A stretch of DNA of 64,000 bases. Origin: Methanomicrobium antiquum (GTDB lineage: Archaea > Halobacteriota > Methanomicrobia > Methanomicrobiales > Methanomicrobiaceae). Shown one piece after another: positions 17,465-26,166 of the stretch. Position numbers and translations under genes: made by a program. The notes under the pieces are model-generated. The model saw nothing but the letters and a program-made list of their open reading frames with translations. It ran no database searches and had not been told where the DNA came from. Location: positions 1,736,001-1,800,000 of the forward strand of contig NZ_CP091092.1 in the NCBI RefSeq assembly GCF_029633915.1, read 5' to 3'. The number at the start of each line of letters is the position of its first letter. Position 1 is the first letter of the stretch.

Positions 17465-17527
17465 CATGAAAGTTACTTCGTAACTTACATGAAACAGTTA
17501 GCATGAAAAAAATTATCATGGACGTTT
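17465..17527 (-). repeat. Dispersed CATG two-hairpin element, 3' of ribB
   Basis: Read on the minus strand it starts directly after the ribB stop codon. It has the AAAACGTCC leader, hairpin 1, linker variant CTAACTG, then CATGTAAGTTAC-gaa-GTAACTTTCATG. It is nearly identical to the copy at 43155 except for the linker, and shares the CTAACTG linker with the copy at 18956, which lies inverted on the other side of ribKB. Confidence 0.85.
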
Positions 17528-18211
17528 TTAGTAAACCTTGTTATTTTCCCAGTATTCCACAATCTCGGCTCCGCCTATGAATACAAGACCCTTTTTCTCT
17601 GCATATTTCATAGCATCAGCCTTGGTAAGTGCTCTTCCTGTATTGTCATCAAGCATCTCACATATAGTAATGCAGGGATTTATTCCCCCGATTTCTGCAA
17701 GTGCAATTGAAAGTTCGGTCTGACCACGCCTTTTGTCCAGAAGCTGTTCATTGGCACGGAGTGTTGCCATATGTCCGGGAGTTCTGAACTCTGATGAAAA
17801 ATCAAGTGCTCCTCCATTCATTGCATGCTTAACATGCTCAGAAAGTTTGTTAGCCGTTAGTGCCCTGTCAATATCAGTGACTCCGGTAAATGTGTCACGA
17901 TGATTTACCCAAAGAGAAAACGAAGAGTGATTTGACTTATCATATGGAATATCACCCTCTTTTTCTGCGACATTTGTCATCTTTAGAGCATCGCTTGCAA
18001 AAGGAAGACCCATTTTTTCAGCCGCCTTTGCATGTATGGAAGTACAGATAAGCCCGCCTGCATCCTTTCTCATCTCTCTTATGTGTGCAGGAGTTATTAA
18101 ATCAGAGCGGATTGCAAAATCTGTTTCACCCTCTCTGTCTGCAAAATCATATATCAGAACAAATTCACCGTTTTTCAATGCCTCTATTGCTTTTTCTATC
18201 ATGTTAGACAA
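17528..18211 (-). CDS. ribB: 3,4-dihydroxy-2-butanone 4-phosphate synthase
   Basis: A 227-residue RibB that converts ribulose 5-phosphate to the four-carbon precursor of riboflavin plus formate. The active-site acidic loop DFADREGETDFAI (about residues 22-34), the HKMT-type region RDTFTGVTDIDRA, and TPGHMATLRA and GQTELSIALAE are conserved. It is not fused to GTP cyclohydrolase II. It overlaps ribK upstream by 13 bases. Both genes are bracketed by inverted CATG elements. Confidence 0.95.
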   Translation of the reverse strand: MSNMIEKAIEALKNGEFVLIYDFADREGETDFAIRSDLITPAHIREMRKDAGGLICTSIHAKAAEKMGLPFASDALKMTNVAEKEGDIPYDKSNHSSFSLWVNHRDTFTGVTDIDRALTANKLSEHVKHAMNGGALDFSSEFRTPGHMATLRANEQLLDKRRGQTELSIALAEIGGINPCITICEMLDDNTGRALTKADAMKYAEKKGLVFIGGAEIVEYWENNKVY

Positions 18212-18867
18212 ACCTCAACTTTTATGCGACTTCCATCTGTAAGATTCAGCTTCTCACGAAGACGAACTTCAGAAATTACTTCTATTATATCATCAGGATA
18301 GTGTGATCTTCCGGGAACTATTATTGCGCACCTGTAGCCATTAATTCTGCATAAAAGGCATCTGGCACTTCCAAAGGTTCTGTCATCGTCAGTAAAACCA
18401 TCAATATCAACCCATCCATGAAGCTCGGCCTTTTTTCTTGTCGAAACTCCTGCGGGATCAATTCTGATGTTAAGAGTCCCGGGATACGGCTCAAACCCAA
18501 GCTTTTCACGGAATTGTTTTACATATCCGGGAATGCTTACATAATAACGCCCTTCTCCAAGCCCGCTTATCACTTCACCTTCGATCCATAACACACCGGC
18601 GTTGTCTTCAAAGAGTTTTTTATAATCGACATACTCTTTTTTAAGCAGATCTTCACCGGCTCTTGTTATTGAAAAATACTGACCATCAGGTCTTACATTA
18701 CGGATTATAAGATTCTCTTTCTCAAGAGCCGCCAGACGGCGTGAAACAGTCATGGCAGTCATATTAAAGGAATCAGCAACCTTTTGTGAGGAACCAAAAA
18801 CTTGTCCGTTAAGACCGCCCACAAGTCCAATTTTTTTCAGAAACAGGAGATCTTCAGCACTAACCAT
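18199..18867 (-). CDS. ribK: CTP-dependent riboflavin kinase with N-terminal HTH
   Basis: A 222-residue archaeal riboflavin kinase. Residues about 1-85 are a winged HTH (SSQKVADSFNMTAMTVSRR is the helix-turn-helix). Residues about 95-222 form the cradle-loop kinase domain with GLGEGRYYVSIPGY, PYPGTLNIRID and RSHYPDDIIEVIS. It uses CTP to make FMN. The HTH fusion suggests it also regulates riboflavin genes, as reported for haloarchaeal RbkR. It heads a two-gene operon with ribB. Confidence 0.95.
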   Translation of the reverse strand: MVSAEDLLFLKKIGLVGGLNGQVFGSSQKVADSFNMTAMTVSRRLAALEKENLIIRNVRPDGQYFSITRAGEDLLKKEYVDYKKLFEDNAGVLWIEGEVISGLGEGRYYVSIPGYVKQFREKLGFEPYPGTLNIRIDPAGVSTRKKAELHGWVDIDGFTDDDRTFGSARCLLCRINGYRCAIIVPGRSHYPDDIIEVISEVRLREKLNLTDGSRIKVEVCLT

Positions 18868-18955
18868 CTTAATATCATAATTGTTATGCTTAACATATAT
18901 GATTTTTGATTGTAACCCAATCTACAAATTTACCTGAATTCCTAAATACAACAAT

Positions 18956-19025
18956 AAAAACGTTCATGAAATTATCATTTCATGCTAACTGTTTCATGTA
19001 AGTTATGAAGTAACTTTCATGTGAA
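18956..19025 (+). repeat. Dispersed CATG two-hairpin element, 5' of ribK
   Basis: AAAAACGTTC leader, then hairpin 1 CATGAAAT-tatc-ATTTCATG, linker CTAACTGTTT, then hairpin 2 CATGTAAGTTAT-gaa-GTAACTTTCATG. It is in the opposite orientation to the ribB-side copy and carries the same linker variant. It lies between the divergent starts of ribK and the HMG-CoA operon regulator. Confidence 0.85.
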
Positions 19026-19068
19026 TTTTAAAATGTTTTTCGTGAAATGACGAATAGGTTTTCGCTAA

Positions 19069-19076
19069 TTATATAA
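19069..19076 (+). promoter_or_regulatory. TATA box of the mevalonate entry operon
   Basis: TTATATAA is centred about 28 bases upstream of ATG 19101, which places transcription initiation essentially at the start codon. The operon's first mRNA is therefore probably leaderless, as is common in archaea. Confidence 0.55.
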
Positions 19077-19100
19077 TGTATTAAAACCTCATATACATAC

Positions 19101-19811
19101 ATGAAATCCGCACTGCGTAACCGTCTTGCCGAAAAAATGGCAGGAGAGATTACAATGTCAGAGTCTCCGGGTGATGCACTTCGGAAATGGAGAATCAATT
19201 TCAACATCACTCCGGGCGCACTGGCAGAAAAACTTGGATTTTCACCATCTGTCATCTCAGATTATGAAGGCGGCAGGAGGAAAAGTCCCGGAACTGCAGT
19301 TGTTGGAAAGATTGTCGCTACTATTCTATCTATTGATGAGGAGAACGGCGGACGCTACATGAAGAAGTACGCAAATATCCTCTACAGCGATTTTGATGAT
19401 GATGTAATCTACGATATGCACGATTACGACATTGCAATTCCGCTTCAAAATCTTTGTGACGCTATTGAATGTGTCCCGGTTACAGGTTCAACAGATTACA
19501 AAATTTACGGATATACAGTAGTCAACAGTTTAAATGCCATTGTCACACTTTCAGCTGCAGAATTCAACAAAATCTACGGCTGGAGTACTGAGAGGGCACT
19601 TATTTTTACAAATGTTTCAACCGGCAAATCGCCGATGATAGCAATTCGTGTAACTCCATTCAAGCCAAGGTGTGTAATTCTTCAGGGTATTACTCCTGAA
19701 AAAATTCATCCTATTGTGCCTGAACTTGCACAAAGAGATAAAATCGCTCTTTTGACAACGGAAATGGATACAGACATGATTGTTAAAGTACTGAGGGAAG
19801 AACCATGGTAG
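19101..19811 (+). CDS. HTH transcriptional regulator of the HMG-CoA synthase operon
   Basis: A 236-residue protein of the archaeal COG1709-type regulators. The N-terminal Xre-like HTH (about residues 28-75) contains [19 protein letters not shown] and [20 protein letters not shown]. The C-terminal part (about 110-236) is a globular ligand-type domain. It overlaps the HMG-CoA synthase gene by seven bases. In many archaea this regulator is linked to HMG-CoA synthase, so control of isoprenoid lipid precursor synthesis is likely. Confidence 0.87.
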   Translation: MKSALRNRLAEKMAGEITMSESPGDALRKWRINFNITPGALAEKLGFSPSVISDYEGGRRKSPGTAVVGKIVATILSIDEENGGRYMKKYANILYSDFDDDVIYDMHDYDIAIPLQNLCDAIECVPVTGSTDYKIYGYTVVNSLNAIVTLSAAEFNKIYGWSTERALIFTNVSTGKSPMIAIRVTPFKPRCVILQGITPEKIHPIVPELAQRDKIALLTTEMDTDMIVKVLREEPW

Positions 19812-20854
19812 GAATTATCACATACGGTGCATATGTCCCAAGATACCGCATCAAAACAGAAGAGATTGCGAGAGTCTGGGGTTCAAACGGCGCCGAGATT
19901 GCAAACGGACTTGGAGTTTTTGAAAAATCCGTTCCGGACCTTGATGAGGATACACTCACAATCTCGGTTAATGCGGCAAGATTTGCTCTTGCAAGAAGAG
20001 AAGTAAACCCCGATGATATCGGTGCAATATACGTTGGAAGTGAATCACATCCATATGCTGTCAAACCAACCTCGGTCACAGTTGGTGAGGCAATAGGTGC
20101 AACACCTGTTATGACTGCGGCAGACTACGAATTTGCATGCAAGGCAGGAACAGCCGGCATTCAGACATGTATGGGTCTTGTAAAAAGCGGCATGGTAAAA
20201 TATGGTGTTGCAATCGGTGCAGATATTGCCCAGGGAGCACCTGGCGATGCACTTGAATACACTGCCGCCGCAGGTGGAGCCGCGTTCGTAATCGGAGATG
20301 ATGACGTGATTGCAGAAATTAATGACACCTGTTCATACTCATCCGACACACCGGACTTCTGGAGACGTGAAGGACAGGCATACCCGAGACATGGAGGAAG
20401 ATTCTCAGGAGAGCCTGCATACTTCAAGCACATCCAGGGAGCGGCCAATTTAATGATGGAAAAGATGGGCACAAAGCCGTCTGACTACGATTATGCAATC
20501 TTCCATCAGCCAAATGCAAAGTTCCCAAGGACAGTTGCCGCAATGCTCAAATTCACATCAGAGCAGATAAAGCCGGGTCTTGCAGTTCCATATCTTGGAA
20601 ACACATACTCAGGTGCGGTTCCGGTCGGACTTTCAGCAACACTTGATATAGCAAAGCCCGGTGACAGAATCTTTGTCACCTCATATGGTTCAGGCTCAGG
20701 AAGTGATGCATTTGACATCACCGTGACTGATGCAATTGAGACCGAAATTGACAGAAAGGCGGCGCCTGGTGTTGAAGAACTTCTTTTGGACAAAGAATAT
20801 CTCGACTATGCAATGTATGCCAAACACAAGGGTAAGATAGTGATGCAAAAATGA
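19805..20854 (+). CDS. Hydroxymethylglutaryl-CoA synthase
   Basis: A 349-residue archaeal HMG-CoA synthase that condenses acetoacetyl-CoA and acetyl-CoA. The catalytic Cys is C112 in [11 protein letters not shown], with E80 in [12 protein letters not shown] and the His in [10 protein letters not shown]. It overlaps the thiolase gene by four bases. In methanogens the thiolase and this enzyme form one complex held together by a DUF35 protein, allowing channelling of acetoacetyl-CoA. All three genes are adjacent here. Confidence 0.95.
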   Translation: MVGIITYGAYVPRYRIKTEEIARVWGSNGAEIANGLGVFEKSVPDLDEDTLTISVNAARFALARREVNPDDIGAIYVGSESHPYAVKPTSVTVGEAIGATPVMTAADYEFACKAGTAGIQTCMGLVKSGMVKYGVAIGADIAQGAPGDALEYTAAAGGAAFVIGDDDVIAEINDTCSYSSDTPDFWRREGQAYPRHGGRFSGEPAYFKHIQGAANLMMEKMGTKPSDYDYAIFHQPNAKFPRTVAAMLKFTSEQIKPGLAVPYLGNTYSGAVPVGLSATLDIAKPGDRIFVTSYGSGSGSDAFDITVTDAIETEIDRKAAPGVEELLLDKEYLDYAMYAKHKGKIVMQK

Positions 20855-22017
20855 GAGAAGTAGCAGTAGTTGGAATAGGCCTTACAGAGTTTGGAGAGAA
20901 ATGGGATTCCTCATTTAGAGAACTCTGTGTAGAGGCAGGTGCAAAGGCAATTGAAGATGCAGGAATGGACGGCGACCAGATACAGGAGATGTTTGTCGGA
21001 AATATGAGTGGAGGCCGTTTTGTTCTCCAGGAACACATTGGCGCACTCATTGCAGACTATTCAGGTCTTGCAACAAATCATATACCCTCAACAAGAACTG
21101 AGGCCGCATGTGCATCAGGAGGTCTTGCATTCAGGCAGGCTGTCAATACAATTGCGTCAGGCTCGCAGGATATTGTTATTGCAGCAGGTGTTGAGAAGAT
21201 GACAGATGTCTCCGGTGGTGAGACAACAGATGCACTTGCAGGCGCAGCCGACAGAGAGTGGGAAGGAATGTATGGTGTAACATTCCCCGGACTTTATGCA
21301 ATGATAGCTGTTGACTATATGCACAAATACGGCTTAACACGCGAACAGCTTGCACAGGTAGCTGTTAAAAACCACTACAACGGCGCAAGAAACCCGATTG
21401 CACAGTACAGAAAAGAGATTACAGTCGATGCTGTTATGAAATCAACACTTGTTGCAGATCCGCTTCGCCTTTTGGACTGCTCACCGGTAACAGACGGTGC
21501 CGCCGCAGTAATTCTCTGCTCTATGGAAAAAGCAAAGGAGTTTACTGACTGTCCAATAAAAGTCCTTGCATCAACACAGGCGACTGATACAATCTCTCTT
21601 CACGACAGACGTGATATCAGCACACTTGATGCAACCATTGCCGCGGCTGACAGGGCATTTAAGATGGCAAAGCTTGAAAGAGAAGATATTGACCTTGTTG
21701 AGGTGCATGACTGCTTTACAATTGCAGAACTCTGTGCAATAGAGGACATGGGATTCTGCAAAAAAGGAGAGGCTGGAAAATTTACAGAGGAAGGAGAGAC
21801 AGCACTCGGCGGAAAACTTCCTGTGAACACAAGTGGCGGACTTAAGGCATGCGGACATCCGGTTGGTGCTACAGGAATCAAACAGGTCTGCGAGGTTGTC
21901 GCACAGCTTCGCGGAGAAGCAGGAAAGAGGCAGATTGACGGAGCAGAAATTGGTATGACACACAATGTCGGAGGTACCGGTGCAACTGTTGTCACAAATA
22001 TATTCAGGAGGGCCTGA
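20851..22017 (+). CDS. Acetyl-CoA acetyltransferase (archaeal thiolase)
   Basis: A 388-residue thiolase-fold protein supplying acetoacetyl-CoA for the mevalonate pathway. The nucleophilic Cys is C87 in [11 protein letters not shown]. The second signature, [17 protein letters not shown], holds the catalytic His and Cys. Four-base overlap with HMG-CoA synthase and two-base spacing to the DUF35 gene show strict co-expression and fit the known ternary complex. Confidence 0.94.
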   Translation: MREVAVVGIGLTEFGEKWDSSFRELCVEAGAKAIEDAGMDGDQIQEMFVGNMSGGRFVLQEHIGALIADYSGLATNHIPSTRTEAACASGGLAFRQAVNTIASGSQDIVIAAGVEKMTDVSGGETTDALAGAADREWEGMYGVTFPGLYAMIAVDYMHKYGLTREQLAQVAVKNHYNGARNPIAQYRKEITVDAVMKSTLVADPLRLLDCSPVTDGAAAVILCSMEKAKEFTDCPIKVLASTQATDTISLHDRRDISTLDATIAAADRAFKMAKLEREDIDLVEVHDCFTIAELCAIEDMGFCKKGEAGKFTEEGETALGGKLPVNTSGGLKACGHPVGATGIKQVCEVVAQLRGEAGKRQIDGAEIGMTHNVGGTGATVVTNIFRRA

Positions 22018-22019
22018 AA

Positions 22020-22409
22020 ATGTCAGTTCCACGATTCTGGAGAAAACAGCACAGCCGCTATAATCTTATCGGTACAAAATGTGAGACATGCGGTAAATAT
22101 TTCTTCCCGCCAAGAACACTTTGTCCCACATGCAGAAGAGAGGGTAAAATTGTTGAGCACAAATTCAAAGGCACAGGAAAGGTTGTCACATTTTCAATAA
22201 TCCGAACGGCAAGTGAAGAATATAGTCTTCAGACACCTTTTCCAGTCGCAATTATAGAGCTTGATGAAGGAACAAGACTTACAGCACAGGTAATCTGTGA
22301 TATTGATAAAATATACATTGGAATGCCTGTCAAACCTACATTCAGAAAGATTACCGCCGAAGGAGAAAGCGGCGTTATTGTCTACGGAACGAAATTTATT
22401 CCTGCCTGA
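22020..22409 (+). CDS. DUF35 OB-fold/zinc-ribbon scaffold of the thiolase-HMGCS complex
   Basis: A 129-residue protein. The N-terminal zinc ribbon has CETCGKYFFPPRTLCPTC (two C-x2-C pairs), followed by an OB-fold domain (GTGKVVTFSIIRTASEE...). In Methanothermococcus the homologue bridges thiolase and HMG-CoA synthase and forms a shared CoA-binding site. The gene order regulator-HMGCS-thiolase-DUF35 supports that role here. Confidence 0.93.
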   Translation: MSVPRFWRKQHSRYNLIGTKCETCGKYFFPPRTLCPTCRREGKIVEHKFKGTGKVVTFSIIRTASEEYSLQTPFPVAIIELDEGTRLTAQVICDIDKIYIGMPVKPTFRKITAEGESGVIVYGTKFIPA

Positions 22410-22450
22410 AATACGTAGTGGAAAAATCAATTCAGATTTCACATGAAAAA

Positions 22451-22492
22451 AACGTTCATGAATAAAATTAATTCATGCGATGTTTCATGTGA
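22451..22492 (+). repeat. Dispersed CATG element downstream of the DUF35 gene
   Basis: Leader AACGTT, then hairpin 1 CATGAAT-aaaatta-ATTCATG (7-bp stem), linker CGATGTTT, then CATGTGAA without a second hairpin. It begins about 40 bases after the DUF35 stop, in the same sense as the gene. Confidence 0.75.
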
Positions 22493-22608
22493 AATAATTC
22501 AGGCCAATTTTTTTATATCTAAAAACTATCTAAATCAGCATATAAACAAAACAGAAAAAAACAAAATAATATACGTTCATCAGAGAAATCAATGAATATT
22601 TCAGGAAA

Positions 22609-22688
22609 AAATTCATGAACCAAATGGTTCATGTAAAAGTTATCATGCAAAAGTCTCATGTAAATCATACAGTGATTATTCATGTAGA
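22609..22688 (+). repeat. Dispersed CATG element with divergent stems
   Basis: Hairpin 1 is CATGAACC-aaat-GGTTCATG and hairpin 2 is CATG-taa-ATCAT-aca-GTGAT-tatt-CATG. The linker is longer and has an extra CATG. Stem sequences differ from other copies but pairing is preserved. Confidence 0.8.
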
Positions 22689-22803
22689 AAACTTGAGAAA
22701 ATTAACGATCCACTTCAAATGAAGAATTAAATATTATAAATTGAAAAAAAGAGAGTAAAATGGAATGTAAATAGTTACAAAAAAGGTTCAGGGGAGATTA
22801 GTT

Positions 22804-23301
22804 ATGAAAATAAATGAAATTAAAAGTCCGGTAACTTTGATCGCATCTGTAATTTTATGCAACCTTGCCGGAGGTATTGGGGGACTTTTTACAAAAACCG
22901 GTCCGGATACATGGTATGCAGGACTTGTTAAACCATGGTTTTTGCCGCCTTCTATTGCATTTCCAATAGCCTGGACTATTCTTTATACTCTGATGGGTAT
23001 TGTCCTTTATCTTTTGTGGACGGAGGATAAAACAACAGCCCAGGTCAAAATCGCGCTTGGATTTTTTGCAATCCAGTTTGTATTGAATATTACATGGTCA
23101 TATGCCTTCTTTGGCCTTGAAAACCCGCTCTATGGTGTCATAGTAATAGTATTCCTGTGGATATTCATTTTGGAAACAATAATTACATCATTCAGGGTCA
23201 ATAAAAACGCAGGGTATCTTTTAGTACCATATATTGCCTGGGTTTCATTTGCCGCAATCCTGAATACTGCAATTTTAATATTAAATCCGGTAGTGTTCTA
23301 A
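22804..23301 (+). CDS. TspO/MBR family membrane protein
   Basis: A 165-residue tryptophan-rich sensory protein with five predicted TM helices. Signature elements are GGIGGLFTKTGPDTWYAGLVKPWFLPP split over loop 1, IAWTILYTLMGI, FAIQFVLNITWSYAFFGLENP and PYIAWVSFAAILN. TspO proteins bind tetrapyrroles and are implicated in porphyrin handling and stress signalling; the archaeal role is not established. A GGGGAG ribosome binding site precedes the ATG. Confidence 0.93.
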   Translation: MKINEIKSPVTLIASVILCNLAGGIGGLFTKTGPDTWYAGLVKPWFLPPSIAFPIAWTILYTLMGIVLYLLWTEDKTTAQVKIALGFFAIQFVLNITWSYAFFGLENPLYGVIVIVFLWIFILETIITSFRVNKNAGYLLVPYIAWVSFAAILNTAILILNPVVF

Positions 23302-23386
23302 AAAAAATATAATATAATTTTTTCGTGCAACATTTCTTGCAACATTTTTCATGCAACAATTTGCATTAAATTCAGATTTCATAGAA

Positions 23387-23412
23387 AAAACGTTCATGAA
23401 AATCATGATTTG
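23387..23412 (+). repeat. Partial CATG element after TspO gene
   Basis: AAAACGTTCATGAAAATCATG matches the leader and left part of hairpin 1. It is preceded at 23371-23390 by the same TTCAGATTTCAT leader seen at the copy after the DUF35 gene. Short GCAACATTT repeats lie just before it (23327-23350). Confidence 0.55.
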
Positions 23413-23499
23413 ATTTCCATTTTAAATGACATAAAAAAATTGCATAAAAAATGCAAAAAAAAAAGATTTAAAAAAATATTAATTTGATTTCATAGGAAA

Positions 23500-24363
23500 T
23501 CAAAGTTTTTTTGGCATTTCTTCTTTTTTAGTCTCTATTATATGAATATCTCTCTGCGGGAATGGAATATTGATTCCTGCTTCTCCAAGCTTTTCAAATA
23601 AAGCCTTTAAAACATCTGATTTTGCAGGGTAATAATCGTCAGTATCAACCCATACCCGAAGCTGAAGAATTACTGCAGAGTCAGCCATCTCCCTAAATCT
23701 GACAATAGGTTCAGGGTCCTTGTGAAGCTTTGGATTACTCTGTGCAACATCAAGTGCAACTTTAATTGCATCATTAATATTTGTCTCATAACCAACACCG
23801 TAATCTGCAACTATCATCTTTTTGTCCATTCTTGTGACATTTGTAATAGGACTGTTCCATACTTTGGCGTTAGGCACTAAAACTCTGGTATTGTCAAGCT
23901 TTTTAAGTTCTGTTGCCATTATACTGACATTTTTGACAACTCCCGATTCACCTGCAATTATTACCTCATCATCAAGGTCATATGCACGTGAGGCTGATAT
24001 CCACACCCCTGATGCAATATTGTTTACAGTATCCTGAAGACCAAAACCCAATATTATTGAAATACCGGCGGCGATACTTATCATAAGTCCGCTGACGTCA
24101 AAACCGAGGATTCCAAGGGCTGTCATTATGATAATGAAGTATAGAAATATCTTAATAGCCCTTGTAATCTGAAGCATTGTAAGAGCCGGAATATTAAGCC
24201 CTCTCTCACCAATCTTTGTCACCTGACTTATCAGAATTTTTACAACGATATATCCGATTATTAAAACCAGAAGAGCTGTTATAATCTGTTCAAAAGACTG
24301 GTGCTGGAGGATATCCAGATATCCATTCATATTAGTAACATTAACCGCTATTTCTTCTGCCAA
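23500..24363 (-). CDS. Small-conductance mechanosensitive channel, MscS family
   Basis: A 287-residue MscS protein. TM1 is at about 26-48 (IITALLVLIIGYIVVKILI), TM2 at about 65-85 and pore-lining TM3 at about 88-118 (GLMISIAAGISIILGFGLQD). The cytoplasmic beta domain follows (DEVIIAGESGVVKNVSIMATEL, VPNAKVWNSPITN). It would release solutes on hypo-osmotic shock. It is monocistronic, convergent with TspO. Confidence 0.93.
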   Translation of the reverse strand: MAEEIAVNVTNMNGYLDILQHQSFEQIITALLVLIIGYIVVKILISQVTKIGERGLNIPALTMLQITRAIKIFLYFIIIMTALGILGFDVSGLMISIAAGISIILGFGLQDTVNNIASGVWISASRAYDLDDEVIIAGESGVVKNVSIMATELKKLDNTRVLVPNAKVWNSPITNVTRMDKKMIVADYGVGYETNINDAIKVALDVAQSNPKLHKDPEPIVRFREMADSAVILQLRVWVDTDDYYPAKSDVLKALFEKLGEAGINIPFPQRDIHIIETKKEEMPKKL

Positions 24364-24554
24364 TTAATTTTCACCTCCGTTGCATTAAAAAATCAAAGCA
24401 TATATTTCAATGAAAAAGGAAAAAGACACTAAAACACACAATCACAGCCGATCCCGATTCTTTATGAAAGCTTTGATTTAACAACTCTGTAATCTTGATT
24501 TTCACTATACTTATATTGTTATGCAAAAGATCAAAAATCCAGGGTAATTCAAAT

Positions 24555-24566
24555 AAATATTTATTA
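24555..24566 (+). promoter_or_regulatory. TATA box for the JAMM-like gene
   Basis: AAATATTTATTA is centred about 30 bases before ATG 24591 and helps choose this ATG over the more upstream TTG of the same open frame. A leaderless or very short-leader mRNA is implied. Confidence 0.45.
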
Positions 24567-24590
24567 GAACAATTTAAATTTATTTACTGT

Positions 24591-25151
24591 ATGGGATTTA
24601 ATAAAAATAGAGACGCAAATATAATACAAAATAATCAGAAATCATCTCAAAAAACACATAAAAAAGAGAAATTAATAATTAAACTTGATATTACTTTTAT
24701 GAAATACGTCTTTGAAATAAAAGACTCGGTCTTTGAAAAAGGCATTATTTTTGATAAAACCGGAAATTTTCTCTTTCGAATGAAGGGTAACAGAAGCAGT
24801 ATTGATTTTTCCTATAACGACATCTACCGGCTTCAGGGTAAAATTTTCATGCATAATCATCCACGCGGTGGAGGATTCTCACTTCCGGATATAAAAACTG
24901 CATGTGCCCTTAATATGGCAGGAATGATTGTCGTTACAAAAAAATACATACACATATTTTTCCCGCCGCAGGAGAGGGAGACCTTTTTAATCTCTGATTA
25001 CAGAGGTATTCTAAAATGCTATCAGATACGCCAGAATATTATCCCGCTTTCAAAACGCTTTCTTCCGGACGATGAAATCTGGAGAATTGTTGCCTGTGAT
25101 CTTGGATTCCGGTATCTGAAGATTAAAATCAGGATAAACAAAAATCTGTGA
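24591..25151 (+). CDS. JAMM/RadC-like domain protein
   Basis: A protein of about 186 residues with a basic, Asn/Lys-rich N-terminus (about 35 residues). It then has a domain with FMHNHPRGGGFSLPDI, matching H-x-H-P-x7-S-x2-D, the zinc motif of JAB/MPN metalloproteases, plus MAGMIVVTKKYIHIFFP. The spacing and HNHP sequence resemble the JAB domains found in phage head proteins and RadC rather than the desampylase at 14.4 kb. An upstream catalytic glutamate is likely in FEIKDSVFEKG. Substrate unknown. The TATA-based start at ATG 24591 is preferred. Confidence 0.68.
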   Translation: MGFNKNRDANIIQNNQKSSQKTHKKEKLIIKLDITFMKYVFEIKDSVFEKGIIFDKTGNFLFRMKGNRSSIDFSYNDIYRLQGKIFMHNHPRGGGFSLPDIKTACALNMAGMIVVTKKYIHIFFPPQERETFLISDYRGILKCYQIRQNIIPLSKRFLPDDEIWRIVACDLGFRYLKIKIRINKNL

Positions 25152-25205
25152 TTGATATTGGAATCATATCCGGATTCATATGAAACATGAAACGATTAAT
25201 GATAA

Positions 25206-26120
25206 CTATTCACAGCAGATGTCATATACAGCATGGTGCTGATGAGGAGAATATGACCGGACAATTCTCTCTGAAATCTTACCGGATGTGTACTTTCGAA
25301 GAATATCCAGCATCTCACCTTCTTCTGACTGGAGAGTATAGTAATGAATTGTTCCGCCCTTTTTGCAGAGCAAAAATGCGACATCCAGAAATTCAGATGA
25401 TGTCATCGGCAGGTTCATTATAATTCTGTCAAAGGAATGAGATTTCAGGATTTTTCCAAGCGACAGTGCATCTGCAAGCATAGGAATTATGTTTTTTTTC
25501 CGGTTTAGAGCAATATTTTCCCGCATCAGACAAACTGCTCCGGGATTTATGTCGCCGGCATATATTACAGACGCTTTATCAGAGAGAATTATTGGAAACG
25601 GACCAACACCTGCAAACATATCAAGAACCCGTTCTTTCTCTTTCATAAGCCCGACAATTCTTTGACGTTCGTTTGCAAGCCTGGCAGAAAAGTAAGCAAC
25701 AGATAAATCAATTACAAACCGGTTATTGTACTCAACATAATTTGTCTTTGTGGTATTTTTTCCAGCAAGAACTTTAAAGTCCTTTGTTCGATATTCACCG
25801 GATACCGGCGTTTCAGGATAAATAACAGTGTGAATTACAGGACGGGAATTAAGCAGATAATAAGCTTCTGATGGATTATCCTCCTGCATCACTGCAATTC
25901 CGCCAATTAATTCATGGCGTGCAGGCTCTCTTTTTTCAGTTCTTTTTTCAAAGAAAAATTCTCCATCTGATTTATCTTCGTTTTTAACCGGAAACACCAA
26001 AAAATCCCCTTCTGAATGGGGTTTTAGCCTGCTGTCAAAAAGACCTGAATTTATCAGCCTCCGGCGGGTTGCCTCACCTTCTGATTTGATTACCTTAATT
26101 CCCCACTGCTTTTCAGACAT
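25206..26120 (-). CDS. trm5: tRNA (guanine37-N1)-methyltransferase, Trm5 family
   Basis: A 304-residue class I methyltransferase that makes m1G37 in tRNA and thereby prevents frameshifting. The SAM-binding motif I is VLDMFAGVGPFPIIL (about 163-178), followed by YAGDINPGAVCLM and the catalytic-site motif IIMNLPMTSSEFLD. The N-terminal D2 domain (ELIGGIAVMQED, RTKDFKVLAGKNTTKTNYVE) is typical of archaeal Trm5. It diverges from hmgA with only 46 bases between starts. Confidence 0.9.
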   Translation of the reverse strand: MSEKQWGIKVIKSEGEATRRRLINSGLFDSRLKPHSEGDFLVFPVKNEDKSDGEFFFEKRTEKREPARHELIGGIAVMQEDNPSEAYYLLNSRPVIHTVIYPETPVSGEYRTKDFKVLAGKNTTKTNYVEYNNRFVIDLSVAYFSARLANERQRIVGLMKEKERVLDMFAGVGPFPIILSDKASVIYAGDINPGAVCLMRENIALNRKKNIIPMLADALSLGKILKSHSFDRIIMNLPMTSSEFLDVAFLLCKKGGTIHYYTLQSEEGEMLDILRKYTSGKISERIVRSYSPHQHHAVYDICCE

Positions 26121-26166
26121 TCAACCGCCATAATATTGTATCTTATAGAACAAATAACTAAACACC

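Larger units (their letters stand above)
22410..22803. other. Gene-free stretch with two CATG elements
   Basis: This 394-base AT-rich gap carries copies of the dispersed CATG element at 22451-22492 and 22609-22688 and no coding sequence. The leader of the first copy (TTCAGATTTCA plus an A-run and CGTTCATGAA) recurs after the TspO gene at 23371. Confidence 0.6.

Noticed and set aside
17465-19025. ribKB as a composite transposon
   Set aside because: No transposase or target duplication was seen; only the inverted element pair supports it, so it is kept as a question and not as a mobile element.
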